Source: Sporichthyaceae bacterium (GTDB lineage: Bacteria; Actinomycetota; Actinomycetes; JACCUZ01). Taken from it: 16,136 nt of DNA. The position numbers were made by a program, and so were the translations under genes. Of this stretch, positions 9,001 through 14,464 are shown in pieces (positions within the stretch are counted from its first letter, which is position 1; each line of letters begins with the position of its first letter). Where the stretch lies: positions 1 through 16,136 of the forward strand of contig JACCUZ010000417.1 of assembly GCA_013698395.1 (NCBI GenBank), written 5' to 3'. Under the pieces are notes generated by a model. That model saw only the letters and a list, made by a program, of their open reading frames with translations. It ran no database searches and was not told the origin of the DNA.

Positions 9001-9256
9001 CACCGGCGAACTTCTCGACCGTGCCGCCAGTCTCAACGATCTCGGAGGCCATGGCATCGTAGAAGCGCTCGAGCATCAGCCGGGTCCGCTCAGGGTCCTG
9101 CTCCCCCAGCTGAGTCGACCCGACGAGGTCGGCAAAGACGACTGTGGCCAGCTTGCGCTCTCCACCGACCGGGTGGAGCTGGACCGGCGCCGCGCAGCGA
9201 GGGCAGAACCTCGCGGCCTCTGGCAGGTCCGCACCACAGGCAGAGCATGCCGTCAT
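6077..9256 (-). CDS. Zinc-ribbon / class III nucleotidyl cyclase / AAA ATPase / helical-repeat regulator
   Basis: A 1059-aa cytoplasmic multidomain protein. Residues 4-21 form a zinc ribbon (Cys4, Cys7, Cys18, Cys21). Residues 35-170 are a class III cyclase domain with metal aspartates in FADLVGST (Asp43) and EKFAGDAVM (Asp86), a lysine at 82 as in adenylate-type enzymes, and the transition-state pair Asn153/Arg157 in AVNVAARLE. From about 220 comes a STAND-like ATPase: Walker A ADPGVGKS (252-259) and Walker B VILIEDIHWA (363-372). The C-terminal half (from about 600) is Ala/Leu-rich paired helices, probably TPR-like; no LuxR-type HTH is seen at the end. Catalytic residues look complete, so cAMP production is plausible. 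The ATG at 9254-9256 has no ribosome binding site. This layout is common in actinobacteria; the signal it senses is unknown. Confidence 0.93.
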   Translation of the reverse strand: MTACSACGADLPEAARFCPRCAAPVQLHPVGGERKLATVVFADLVGSTQLGEQDPERTRLMLERFYDAMASEIVETGGTVEKFAGDAVMAVFGAPVALEDHAERALHASLSMLRRLAEMFGDRLRLRVGINTGEVVVGRPREGSSFVTGDAVNVAARLEQAAEPGQVLVGARTVASVGDAFEFDAPRHVEARGKSQPVECRRLLRAVAIARPRGVRGLHPAFVGRETELDLLRATYHRMYADSHPHLVTISADPGVGKSRLVREFGAWLDTKDPPPVRRAGRCLAYGSGITYWALGEILKEHLGLFDTDPADVVRRSLGPHEMLGLTLGLDVTAELHPLVARERLQEAWVTFVGELVAEQPAVILIEDIHWALDPLLELLERLLHDVSGPLLLIVTTRPELLDTRPSWGRGRNAATIWLEPLTAGATEELCHRLLGSSLPPELHDRVVEAAEGNPFYVEELIGSLIDRGELVREGDVWSTASLSGDLVPPDSVQSILAARIDLLPTPEKHSLQVASVIGRVFWDAPVRDLLDGQETDYVLLEERDFLRRRGTSSMPGCREYIIKHALTREVAYGSLPKARRGHLHAGFARWLEGIAGEQEELAGVVAHHFTQAVRPEDADIAWEGRGDELVQLRENAVDWLRRAAATATARYLLDDALTMLHQALDLADDGEVQGGIWEQIGAANAAKYDGAAFWTAMQRALELGPTDRAVFIYADLAYFTSTQAGMWTSLPEASLVLGWAERVLQLTQEPALVARAQLAVNQWATDPGERRAAAARAVELAEEAGDDRLLAMAYVFDADAALDRWDLDHHGRCCEQALALTGRLHDPDVLGAVLVTAGEHDLLTGDIGSALARTLQHRDLVHPLTSHHRVHGVGFLVLAGEETGRWESVRGLSAEVEQLVAANLGTPCMLNALSLLTCAHAALVCGDLDEAVRLRTAADSLDMKGYARIDVADARFALAMGDPHRARDALARHDHEVLVSLGPSAITTYLELLVRLGEAGKVEELGTRMAEAGAYFRPFALWALGQVRDDPRMVMEAAALFDTLTLHWHAGQARASLS

Positions 9257-9263
9257 GGCCGCT

Positions 9264-9292
9264 ATTGTGCTTTCCGGCGCAGAGGTCGTCAG
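9264..9292 (-). promoter_or_regulatory. Candidate promoter for leaderless cyclase transcript
   Basis: On the minus strand, CTGACG (9292-9287) and CACAAT (9269-9264) are separated by exactly 17 bases and resemble the TTGACA/TATAAT pair. Only seven bases separate the -10 box from the cyclase ATG (9256), so transcription would begin at or next to the start codon. This fits the absence of a Shine-Dalgarno sequence there. The rest of 9293-9549 contains no gene I can support. Confidence 0.45.
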
Positions 9293-9549
9293 CCCCTTTG
9301 TCAGGTCAGTAGGTTTGCGGGCCAGCGCGGATCGGGCTACGCGCAGTGGCCTTCCTGTGGCTTCTGGAGCAATCCATCAGCCCCCGCCTCGGGCCTCGCC
9401 GAGCAGCACTCGGGTCATCTCGTGGTCCTGGTGGCTAGCCACGCCACCGTGGATCTCGTCGTCCCGAGTACCACCGCCGCTGGCAAGCCGAGCGGACCCA
9501 TACGTCCTGCCACGATTCACGGCGCTTCCCCTCTGTCGAGGGAGCCACG

Positions 9550-10869
9550 CTACGGCGCCTGGCGACCCATCCCGGTGACCGCGTCAGCGTCCGGGAGTGA
9601 GTCAGCACAGACCAAACCTCGATCCTCCCCGGTAAGGCACGCCAGCAGCGAGGGGTCGCGGTCGAGCAGGAACTGAGCCCGGGCGGCCACGGCCGTGCTC
9701 GGGAAGTCGCTGAACAGCCCATCCACACCGGACGCGTAGAACGTCCGGTACTCAGCGGCGGGCTCGCCCGCATAGTCGCTGGTGAGGCGGCGCTGCTCGT
9801 CCCGGAACGTGTACGGGTGAACCAGTAGACCAGCCGCATGGGCGTCGCGGACGACATCGGAGGCCGGGAGAAGGCTTCGGTCGCGCTCGTCGACCAGGCC
9901 GTCCCCGGTCACATCGTCTGCCGAACCGTCGCCGTCGGCGTCCGTACCGGAGCTAGAGATGACGTAGGGCTTCCACGGCCCGACTCCATCCGCATAGGTG
10001 GCGACTTCGGCCAGCCCGGCCGGGGTCAGCAGGTAGGGGAAGAGATCGGTGCGACCCTCGCTGGTCCAGTCGTACGGGCGGTCGTAGGGCGCCGTCAGGT
10101 CGAGGCTGCCGTCCAGCCGTACGTCGTTGGCGTCGACGAGTTGCACCAACCGTACGGGCGTCACGGTGTCGAGGTACTGAAGGTTGGACTGCTCGAACGA
10201 CTGAATGAACACGGGCGCATCGGGCCGGTTCCAGCCCGCTCGGCGCAAGACCCGCACCAACCGGTCCTCCAGGGGTAGCCCGAGGTCCGCGTGGAAGGTG
10301 GGGTGCTTGGTCTCCGGGTAGACGCAGATCGTGCGGTTCTCCTGACGCGCCTTTCGCTGCGCCAGGCGCACGACTTCGGCGAACGTGGGGATCTCGAAAT
10401 CGCCGTCGACGCCCTTGAACCGATCGGCGACCGGCTGGATCGCGCGCAGCGTCTTGATCTCGGCCAGCGTGAAGTCGCTGGCGAACCATCCTTCCTCCGC
10501 AACACCGTCGACCACCCTGGTCCTACGACGGTCCGCGAACTGCGCCTGGTCGGCCACGTTCGTTGTCGCGGTGAGGTTTGGCTCGTGCCGTGCCACCAGC
10601 ACGCCGTCCTTGGTTGATACCAGGTCGGGCTCGATGCAATCGGCGCCGAGCTCGACCGCCAGCGCGTAGGACGCGAGGGTGTGGTCAGGGAGGTAGCCGC
10701 TGGCGCCCCGATGGCCGATGACGACTGGCTTCGGCAGGGCCGACTCATGACTGGATGGCCGGTCCGATGGTCGCGCGCCGTGACGATCGTCTGCGGTGAT
10801 GAATCCGGCTAGAGGCGCCAAGGCGACCAGCGCCGCCGTCCATCCGATCCGCTGCAACCTGCTGCGCAT
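9550..10869 (-). CDS. glpQ: Secreted glycerophosphodiester phosphodiesterase (GlpQ type)
   Basis: A 439-aa exported enzyme that hydrolyses glycerophosphodiesters to glycerol-3-phosphate and an alcohol. The signal peptide is clear (MRSRLQRIGW then a hydrophobic run to about residue 24). The GDPD core begins VVIGHRGASGYLPDHT, with His53-Arg54, the metal pair Glu80/Asp82 in DCIEPDLV, and His95 in ARHEPNL; GVDGLFSDFP (381-390) is the closing strand. At 310-331 an insertion with DADGDGS and TGDGLVDERD looks like a pair of calcium-binding loops. The ATG at 10867-10869 has AAGGAGA upstream; an in-frame start at 10938 would put 23 residues before the signal peptide. A PHO-box-like repeat upstream suggests induction by phosphate starvation. 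It is monocistronic as far as can be seen. Confidence 0.93.
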   Translation of the reverse strand: MRSRLQRIGWTAALVALAPLAGFITADDRHGARPSDRPSSHESALPKPVVIGHRGASGYLPDHTLASYALAVELGADCIEPDLVSTKDGVLVARHEPNLTATTNVADQAQFADRRRTRVVDGVAEEGWFASDFTLAEIKTLRAIQPVADRFKGVDGDFEIPTFAEVVRLAQRKARQENRTICVYPETKHPTFHADLGLPLEDRLVRVLRRAGWNRPDAPVFIQSFEQSNLQYLDTVTPVRLVQLVDANDVRLDGSLDLTAPYDRPYDWTSEGRTDLFPYLLTPAGLAEVATYADGVGPWKPYVISSSGTDADGDGSADDVTGDGLVDERDRSLLPASDVVRDAHAAGLLVHPYTFRDEQRRLTSDYAGEPAAEYRTFYASGVDGLFSDFPSTAVAARAQFLLDRDPSLLACLTGEDRGLVCADSLPDADAVTGMGRQAP

Positions 10870-10945
10870 GCTGTCTCCTTCTTCGACATCGGGCAGCCGG
10901 AAGATAGGGAGCCCGGGTGTACGGGGGACAGTCCTCAAGCAGATG

Positions 10946-10967
10946 TGATGGTGAAGCGGCGGTGAAA
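10946..10967 (-). promoter_or_regulatory. PHO-box-like direct repeat upstream of glpQ
   Basis: On the minus strand two abutting 11-base units read TTTCACCGCCG (10967-10957) and CTTCACCATCA (10956-10946). Each matches six of seven bases of GTTCACC, the conserved part of the Streptomyces PhoP direct repeat unit, and the 11-base period is exact. The box lies 77 bases before the glpQ ATG. It overlaps an 11-base palindrome GTGAAATTCAC (10962-10972). I could not identify a clear -10. Confidence 0.5.
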
Positions 10968-11010
10968 TTCACGGACGACCTTGCCGCCCATCGGAGGCGG
11001 CGCCTCTGCC

Positions 11011-11391
11011 TTATGCATCCTTGGCGGTGAGGGGCCGTTCCATGGCTATAGCGTCAACCGAGACACCGTCCGGCATCGTGACCATGAACTTCTCAATCTC
11101 GCGGAAGCCGAAGGCGCGGTAGAGCGGAACGCCCGGAAGCGTCGCGCCCAAGGACATCGAAGTGCACCCCTCCGCACGCGCGGCGCGTGCGGACGACTCC
11201 AGGATCGCCCTGCCGAGGCCGCGGCGGGTCCAGTCGCCTCTCACGAACATCGCCCTCACCCGCGCCGGTTCGCGGCTCGGGTCCAGCAACCGTCGATCTT
11301 CTGCTGCATCCCCGGATCCTGTGTACAGCTTGTAACGCCTGCTCCACCCTCCGCACGCGACGATCTCCCAGCCTTCTACGACGAACTGCAG
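11011..11391 (-). pseudogene. GNAT acetyltransferase, N-terminus deleted
   Basis: The C-terminal about 124 residues of a GNAT-family N-acetyltransferase. FVVEGWEIVACGGWSRR is a mid-domain strand, and RAMFVRGDWTRRGLGRAIL contains the acetyl-CoA loop (R-R-G-L-G-R), followed by GVPLYRAFGFRE and AMERPL. Similarity begins around 11391; beyond that the frame stays open to 11910, but those residues are the antisense of a phosphotransferase gene and do not resemble a GNAT. So the first 40-50 residues, the start codon and the promoter are gone. The substrate is unknown. The remaining codons look undamaged, which suggests the deletion is recent. An expressed chimera of 299 residues is formally possible but unlikely. 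Confidence 0.75.
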
Positions 11392-11899
11392 ACGGCGAGC
11401 GCTGCCCGGTTGGCTGATCTGCGTGATGAGCTCGTCGCGCTGGAGTCCTGGATCGAGCCACCTGAGACGCTGCGAACCTGCCACCGCGATCTGTGGGCCG
11501 ACAACGTCCTGCCGACCACGGACGGCGGAGTGTGCGTCATCGACTGGGAGAACAGTGGGCCGGCTGACCCGAGCCAGGAGCTCGGGTGCGTGCTCTTCGA
11601 GTTCGCCCGCGCCGATGCAGGCCGGGACCGAGCTCTCACCACCGCCCACGGGGACGCGGGCGGGCCGGCGGCAGTGAGTCGGCGCGGACACTTCTCGATG
11701 CTTATCGCGCAACTCGGACACATCACCGAGACCGCCGCCACGGACTGGCTGAACCCCCGACCCCCGCTCGCCAGACCGTGCCGACTCCGCTGCATGGATC
11801 AGCGAAATTCTCGACGAACCGCACACCCGCGAGCTGCTCGAAGCGCTAAGTGCGACCCGGGGCCTACTGGCCGATACGTCCGTCGATCCGCTCGCGTAG
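11392..11899 (+). pseudogene. Aminoglycoside-phosphotransferase-family kinase, N-lobe deleted and frameshifted
   Basis: The C-lobe of an APH/choline-kinase-fold phosphotransferase. The catalytic loop CHRDLWADNVL (HxDxxxxN; His codon 11482-11484) and the metal site VIDWENSGPADPSQE are intact, then HFSMLIAQLGHITE. At 11754-11758 a run of five C carries one base too many: frame 1 reads DWLNP, and frame 2 then continues sensibly as DPRSPDRADSAAWISEILDE to the TAG at 11897-11899. The N-lobe with the nucleotide loop and start codon is missing; readable similarity fades upstream of about 11390 (perhaps 11341), where the GNAT remnant starts on the other strand. It cannot make an active kinase. Its end overlaps the convergent DinB gene by 36 bases, probably the ancestral arrangement. 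Confidence 0.75.
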
Positions 11900-12388
11900 C
11901 AGGTCTGCATGACCGTTGTGACGGGCGTACTCCTCGATCATGTGGACCAGGAGCTCGCGCAACGAGATCGGCTGACCGGCACTGTCGTGTCCGACGAAGT
12001 CGAGGTCGGTGTTGCGCGCGAACTGCTCGGCGAAGGCGACCTCATCCCTCCACGCGGCCCACGCCTCATCCACGACATCCTGATCGGCCACGGTGACGTT
12101 GAAGTCGCCGTCGGGATCGGCCTCAGTCTGATAGCGCTTGGGAACGTCCTGGCCCACGAACCGCCGACGGAACCACCCGCGTTCCACCTCGGCCATGTGT
12201 CGCACCAGACCAAGCAGAGAAATGGTCGAGGGCTCGACCGAGCGATGCGCGAGCTGAGCCGCGTCAAGGCCCTCACACTTCAGTTGCAGCGTGAGGCGTT
12301 GACAGCGCAGGAACTCGAGGAGCGTCGCCCGCTCATCACCCAGTGACGTGCCTCCCTCGCGGGGGTCGGCGGCGAGATCTACAAACAT
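11864..12388 (-). CDS. DinB-like (DUF664) putative metalloprotein
   Basis: A 174-aa four-helix-bundle protein of the DinB/DUF664 group. In actinobacteria many members are thought to be thiol- (mycothiol-) dependent transferases; the substrate here is unknown. Candidate metal ligands sit at the expected places: His64 in LVRHMAEVERGWF and the late pair in LLVHMIEEYARHNGHADLLRE (about His149, His157 and His160). The start at 12386-12388 gives MFVDLAADPREGGTSLGDERATLLEFL, a normal beginning for the family. The ribosome binding site is weak; a GTG at 12413-12415 is an alternative. It is divergent from the DUF2203 gene, with about 121 bases between them for promoters. The 3' end overlaps the phosphotransferase remnant on the other strand. 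Confidence 0.88.
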   Translation of the reverse strand: MFVDLAADPREGGTSLGDERATLLEFLRCQRLTLQLKCEGLDAAQLAHRSVEPSTISLLGLVRHMAEVERGWFRRRFVGQDVPKRYQTEADPDGDFNVTVADQDVVDEAWAAWRDEVAFAEQFARNTDLDFVGHDSAGQPISLRELLVHMIEEYARHNGHADLLRERIDGRIGQ

Positions 12389-12509
12389 GTCGGCGCGGTG
12401 CCGCGTCTGGTTCACACCGCCATGCTTGCCGTCCCAGCGGCGCGACGGCAACAAGCAGTGGCGGGTCAGTGCGTCCCGCACCTCCTCGTCGGGTGAGACG
12501 CTGGTCCGC

Positions 12510-12872
12510 ATGCCGCTGTTCACGGTCGAGGAAGCCGTCACCGAGCTGCGACTTCTGCTGCCGGTCCTTGACGAGATCGTGGCACTGCGGGCTGACGCCG
12601 CGGAGCTCGCCGCCGCCGCAGCTCCCGGCGGACCGCGGACGTCTCTGGGTGCCATGCCCGAGCTCAAAGCAGCCCAGGCCCGGCTGGACGAACTACTGAC
12701 TCGAGTGCAACAGAGTGGCGCGGATCTCAAAGGTTTGGCGCCGCTGCTGGTCGACTTCCCGAGCGAGCTCGACGGGTCGGCGGTGCTGTTGTGCTGGCTC
12801 GAAGGCGATCGGAAACTCGGGTGGTACCACCGTGTTGACCTCGGCTTTGCCGGACGCAGGCCGCTGCCTTGA
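12510..12872 (+). CDS. DUF2203 family protein
   Basis: A 120-aa protein of the widespread but uncharacterised DUF2203 family. It opens with FTVEEAVTELRLLLPVLDEI (an amphipathic helix), has an Ala-rich coiled-coil middle, and ends with the diagnostic KGLAPLLVDFPSELDGSAVLLCW and LGWYHRVDLGFAGRRPLP. The ATG at 12510 was chosen because the family begins directly with the FT(V/L)EEA helix. The frame is open further upstream to 12348, but that part is antisense to the DinB start region. The ribosome binding site is weak (GGTGAGA). The stop TGA shares one base with the ATG of the next gene (TGATG), so the two are probably translated together. No function is known. Confidence 0.85.
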   Translation: MPLFTVEEAVTELRLLLPVLDEIVALRADAAELAAAAAPGGPRTSLGAMPELKAAQARLDELLTRVQQSGADLKGLAPLLVDFPSELDGSAVLLCWLEGDRKLGWYHRVDLGFAGRRPLP

Positions 12873-13978
12873 TGAGCGGCGCAAGGGCGATCGCGCGTGC
12901 GCAAGTCCTCGGCTTCCGGATATCAAGCCTACAGCTGGATCGTGAGGCCGGCCGAATCGCGGACACTGCGGTCCTGGACATAGGGGTGCAGGACACCGGA
13001 CCCGATGGCGGGTTGTGGGCGCTGGCCGTGCGCGGCGTGGAGGTGTCCAAGCTGTCTGGCGACGAGCTCGCCACCGTCTGGACGATCCGGGGGGCGCCGC
13101 ACCTGTACCGCCGTGATGACCTGCCAGGGGTAGCCGCCGCGGTTGAGCCGTTCTCCGAGGCTGATGCCAGGAAGCGCATCTTTGACGCGGCCAAGCCGCT
13201 GAAGGCGGCGGGCATCGGGAACGTGGCCGCGTTGGATGCGGTGGCCACGGCGATGCGGTCTGTGGTGACGAAACCCATGGTCAAGGGAGAGGTCTCCAGG
13301 AAGCTCACCGCACTGATGGACGCCCCGTACCTGCGGTTCTGCCGACCGTGCGATGCGACTCATCTGTACGAGATGCCATTCCGACTCGCGGCGCTGCGAG
13401 CCGGGCTGGAGCTGGAGGCTGGGACCTCACCGCCGGTGCTGCGCCGCATCCCAGGGCTCAAGAGGGCCGCGACCTCACCGGAGCGCCACGACGTGATCCG
13501 GGCCTATCTGCGGCTGCTGGGGCCTGCGACACCCAAGCACGTCGCGGCCTACCTCGACGCGCCGGTGAAGGACGTGAAAGCCCGTTGGCCATCCGACACC
13601 GTCGAGGTGTCGGTCGACGGAGAGACGCGGTGGATCCTGCTGACCGATGTCGACGCTCTCAGCGCTGGGCGGGCGAAGGGCACCCGTCTGCTCGGACCGT
13701 TCGACTTGTTCCTGCAGGCACGGGACCGGTCGCTGCTGGTCGACGACCCTGGCCGGGTGAAGGCGTTGTGGCCCGTGCTCGGCCGACCCGGCGCCGTACT
13801 CAGCGACGGAGAGATCGCGGGCGTCTGGCGCCCCCGCCAGACCGGTACGCGGCTGAAGGTCCAGGTAGAGCTTTGGGCAAAGGCCTCATCTGCCCGCCGC
13901 AGCGCGCTCGCCGACCAGGCCGAACAGCTGGCCGCGTACCGGCAGGTGCAGCTCTGCGCCGTCGACTACAAACATTGA
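12872..13978 (+). CDS. Winged-helix DNA-binding protein (HTH_42, AlkZ/YcaQ-related)
   Basis: A 368-aa member of the HTH_42 winged-helix family, which includes the DNA glycosylases AlkZ and YcaQ that remove bulky or crosslinking base adducts. Visible signatures are AVLDIGVQDTGPDGGLWALAVRG near residues 33-55, ATVWTIRGAPHLYRRDDL near 68-85, a mid-protein winged-helix region around VIRAYLRLLGPATPKHVAAYLDAP, and the late GPFDLFLQARDRSLLVDD and AGVWRPRQTG. I do not see a clear catalytic Gln-x-Gln/Asp motif of the characterised glycosylases, so DNA binding is a safer call than base excision. The ATG at 12872 overlaps the DUF2203 stop by one base; a TTG at 12869 is possible. No self-resistance cluster is seen nearby. 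Confidence 0.85.
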   Translation: MSGARAIARAQVLGFRISSLQLDREAGRIADTAVLDIGVQDTGPDGGLWALAVRGVEVSKLSGDELATVWTIRGAPHLYRRDDLPGVAAAVEPFSEADARKRIFDAAKPLKAAGIGNVAALDAVATAMRSVVTKPMVKGEVSRKLTALMDAPYLRFCRPCDATHLYEMPFRLAALRAGLELEAGTSPPVLRRIPGLKRAATSPERHDVIRAYLRLLGPATPKHVAAYLDAPVKDVKARWPSDTVEVSVDGETRWILLTDVDALSAGRAKGTRLLGPFDLFLQARDRSLLVDDPGRVKALWPVLGRPGAVLSDGEIAGVWRPRQTGTRLKVQVELWAKASSARRSALADQAEQLAAYRQVQLCAVDYKH

Positions 13979-14077
13979 CGCAGCTGAACCGAGCCCAACC
14001 TGCAGCGTGCCCCACCGCGGGAGGACCCAGGTGTCCGCTGCCACACTGCTCATCATGGCGTCCTGGCGGGTGCGTGA

Positions 14078-14305
14078 CTTTCGGGGTGGTCGGCCACCCT
14101 CGCCCGCGCCCTCGACCCGGCCTTCCTGCGCCACGGACGCTTCGACTACGTCATCCCGATCGGACCTCCGGACGAAACCGCCCGCGCCGCCATCTGGGAG
14201 CGCTACATCCCCGATCCGGTCTTCGGCCTCGTTGACCTCGACTCGCTGGTTCGAGTCAGCAACCGCTTCACACCAGCGGACATCGAGGGCATCTCCCGGC
14301 TATGA
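14078..14305 (+). pseudogene. Relic of an AAA+ ATPase (C-terminal part of the ATPase domain)
   Basis: No gene call covers this, but the frame starting at 14078 reads like the end of an AAA+ domain: ALDPAFLRHGRFDYVIPIG (sensor/arginine-finger segment, normally LDPALLRPGRFD), PPDETARAAIWERYIPDP, VDLDSLVRVSNRFTPADIEG, then TGA at 14303-14305. About 75 residues survive. The Walker motifs are absent, a stop at 14075-14077 closes the frame upstream, and the lid domain beyond ADIEG is missing. No start codon is plausible. It fills most of the 486-base gap between the winged-helix gene and the MEDS regulator; the rest of that gap shows nothing else. Which AAA family it came from cannot be told, though FtsH/CDC48-like proteins share this motif. 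Confidence 0.65.
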
Positions 14306-14464
14306 CCCGGCAGCCACAACCGCCGAGCGACGATCGAGGCGATCCTGGCCAGATCCAGCAGGGTTCAAATCAGACTTAATCACCTGAAACCGGTCAGCCA
14401 GCGCGTATGCGGGAACGGATTCGCCTCGTTGTCCATGGGCAACTACCATCTCGCCAGGAGGACC

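Noticed and set aside
9377..9520. 47-codon minus-strand frame (GTG start, TGA stop) between glpQ and the cyclase gene
   Set aside because: A GAGGGGAAG precedes the start, but GC3 in the first half is well below neighbouring genes and nothing in it is recognisable; the evidence is too thin for a gene call.
9529..9542. CCCTC/GAGGG hairpin after the glpQ stop as a terminator
   Set aside because: The stem is only five base pairs with a four-base loop and no T-run.
11011..11910. A 299-aa GNAT protein using the full open frame
   Set aside because: Only the last 124 residues resemble a GNAT; the rest is the antisense of the phosphotransferase remnant.
10981..12096. A 371-aa phosphotransferase using the full open frame
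   Set aside because: The first about 120 residues are antisense to the GNAT remnant, and the last about 110 are out of frame after the C-run. Only the middle is phosphotransferase.
13348..14235. 295-aa Arg-rich open frame overlapping the winged-helix gene
   Set aside because: It is a shadow of the winged-helix gene in another frame, continuing past its stop without any recognisable domain.
11000..14400. Genomic island or defence system in the remnant-rich region
   Set aside because: No integrase, transposase, tRNA target, terminal repeat or recognisable defence gene is present. The intact genes are ordinary actinobacterial families, so gene decay is a simpler reading.
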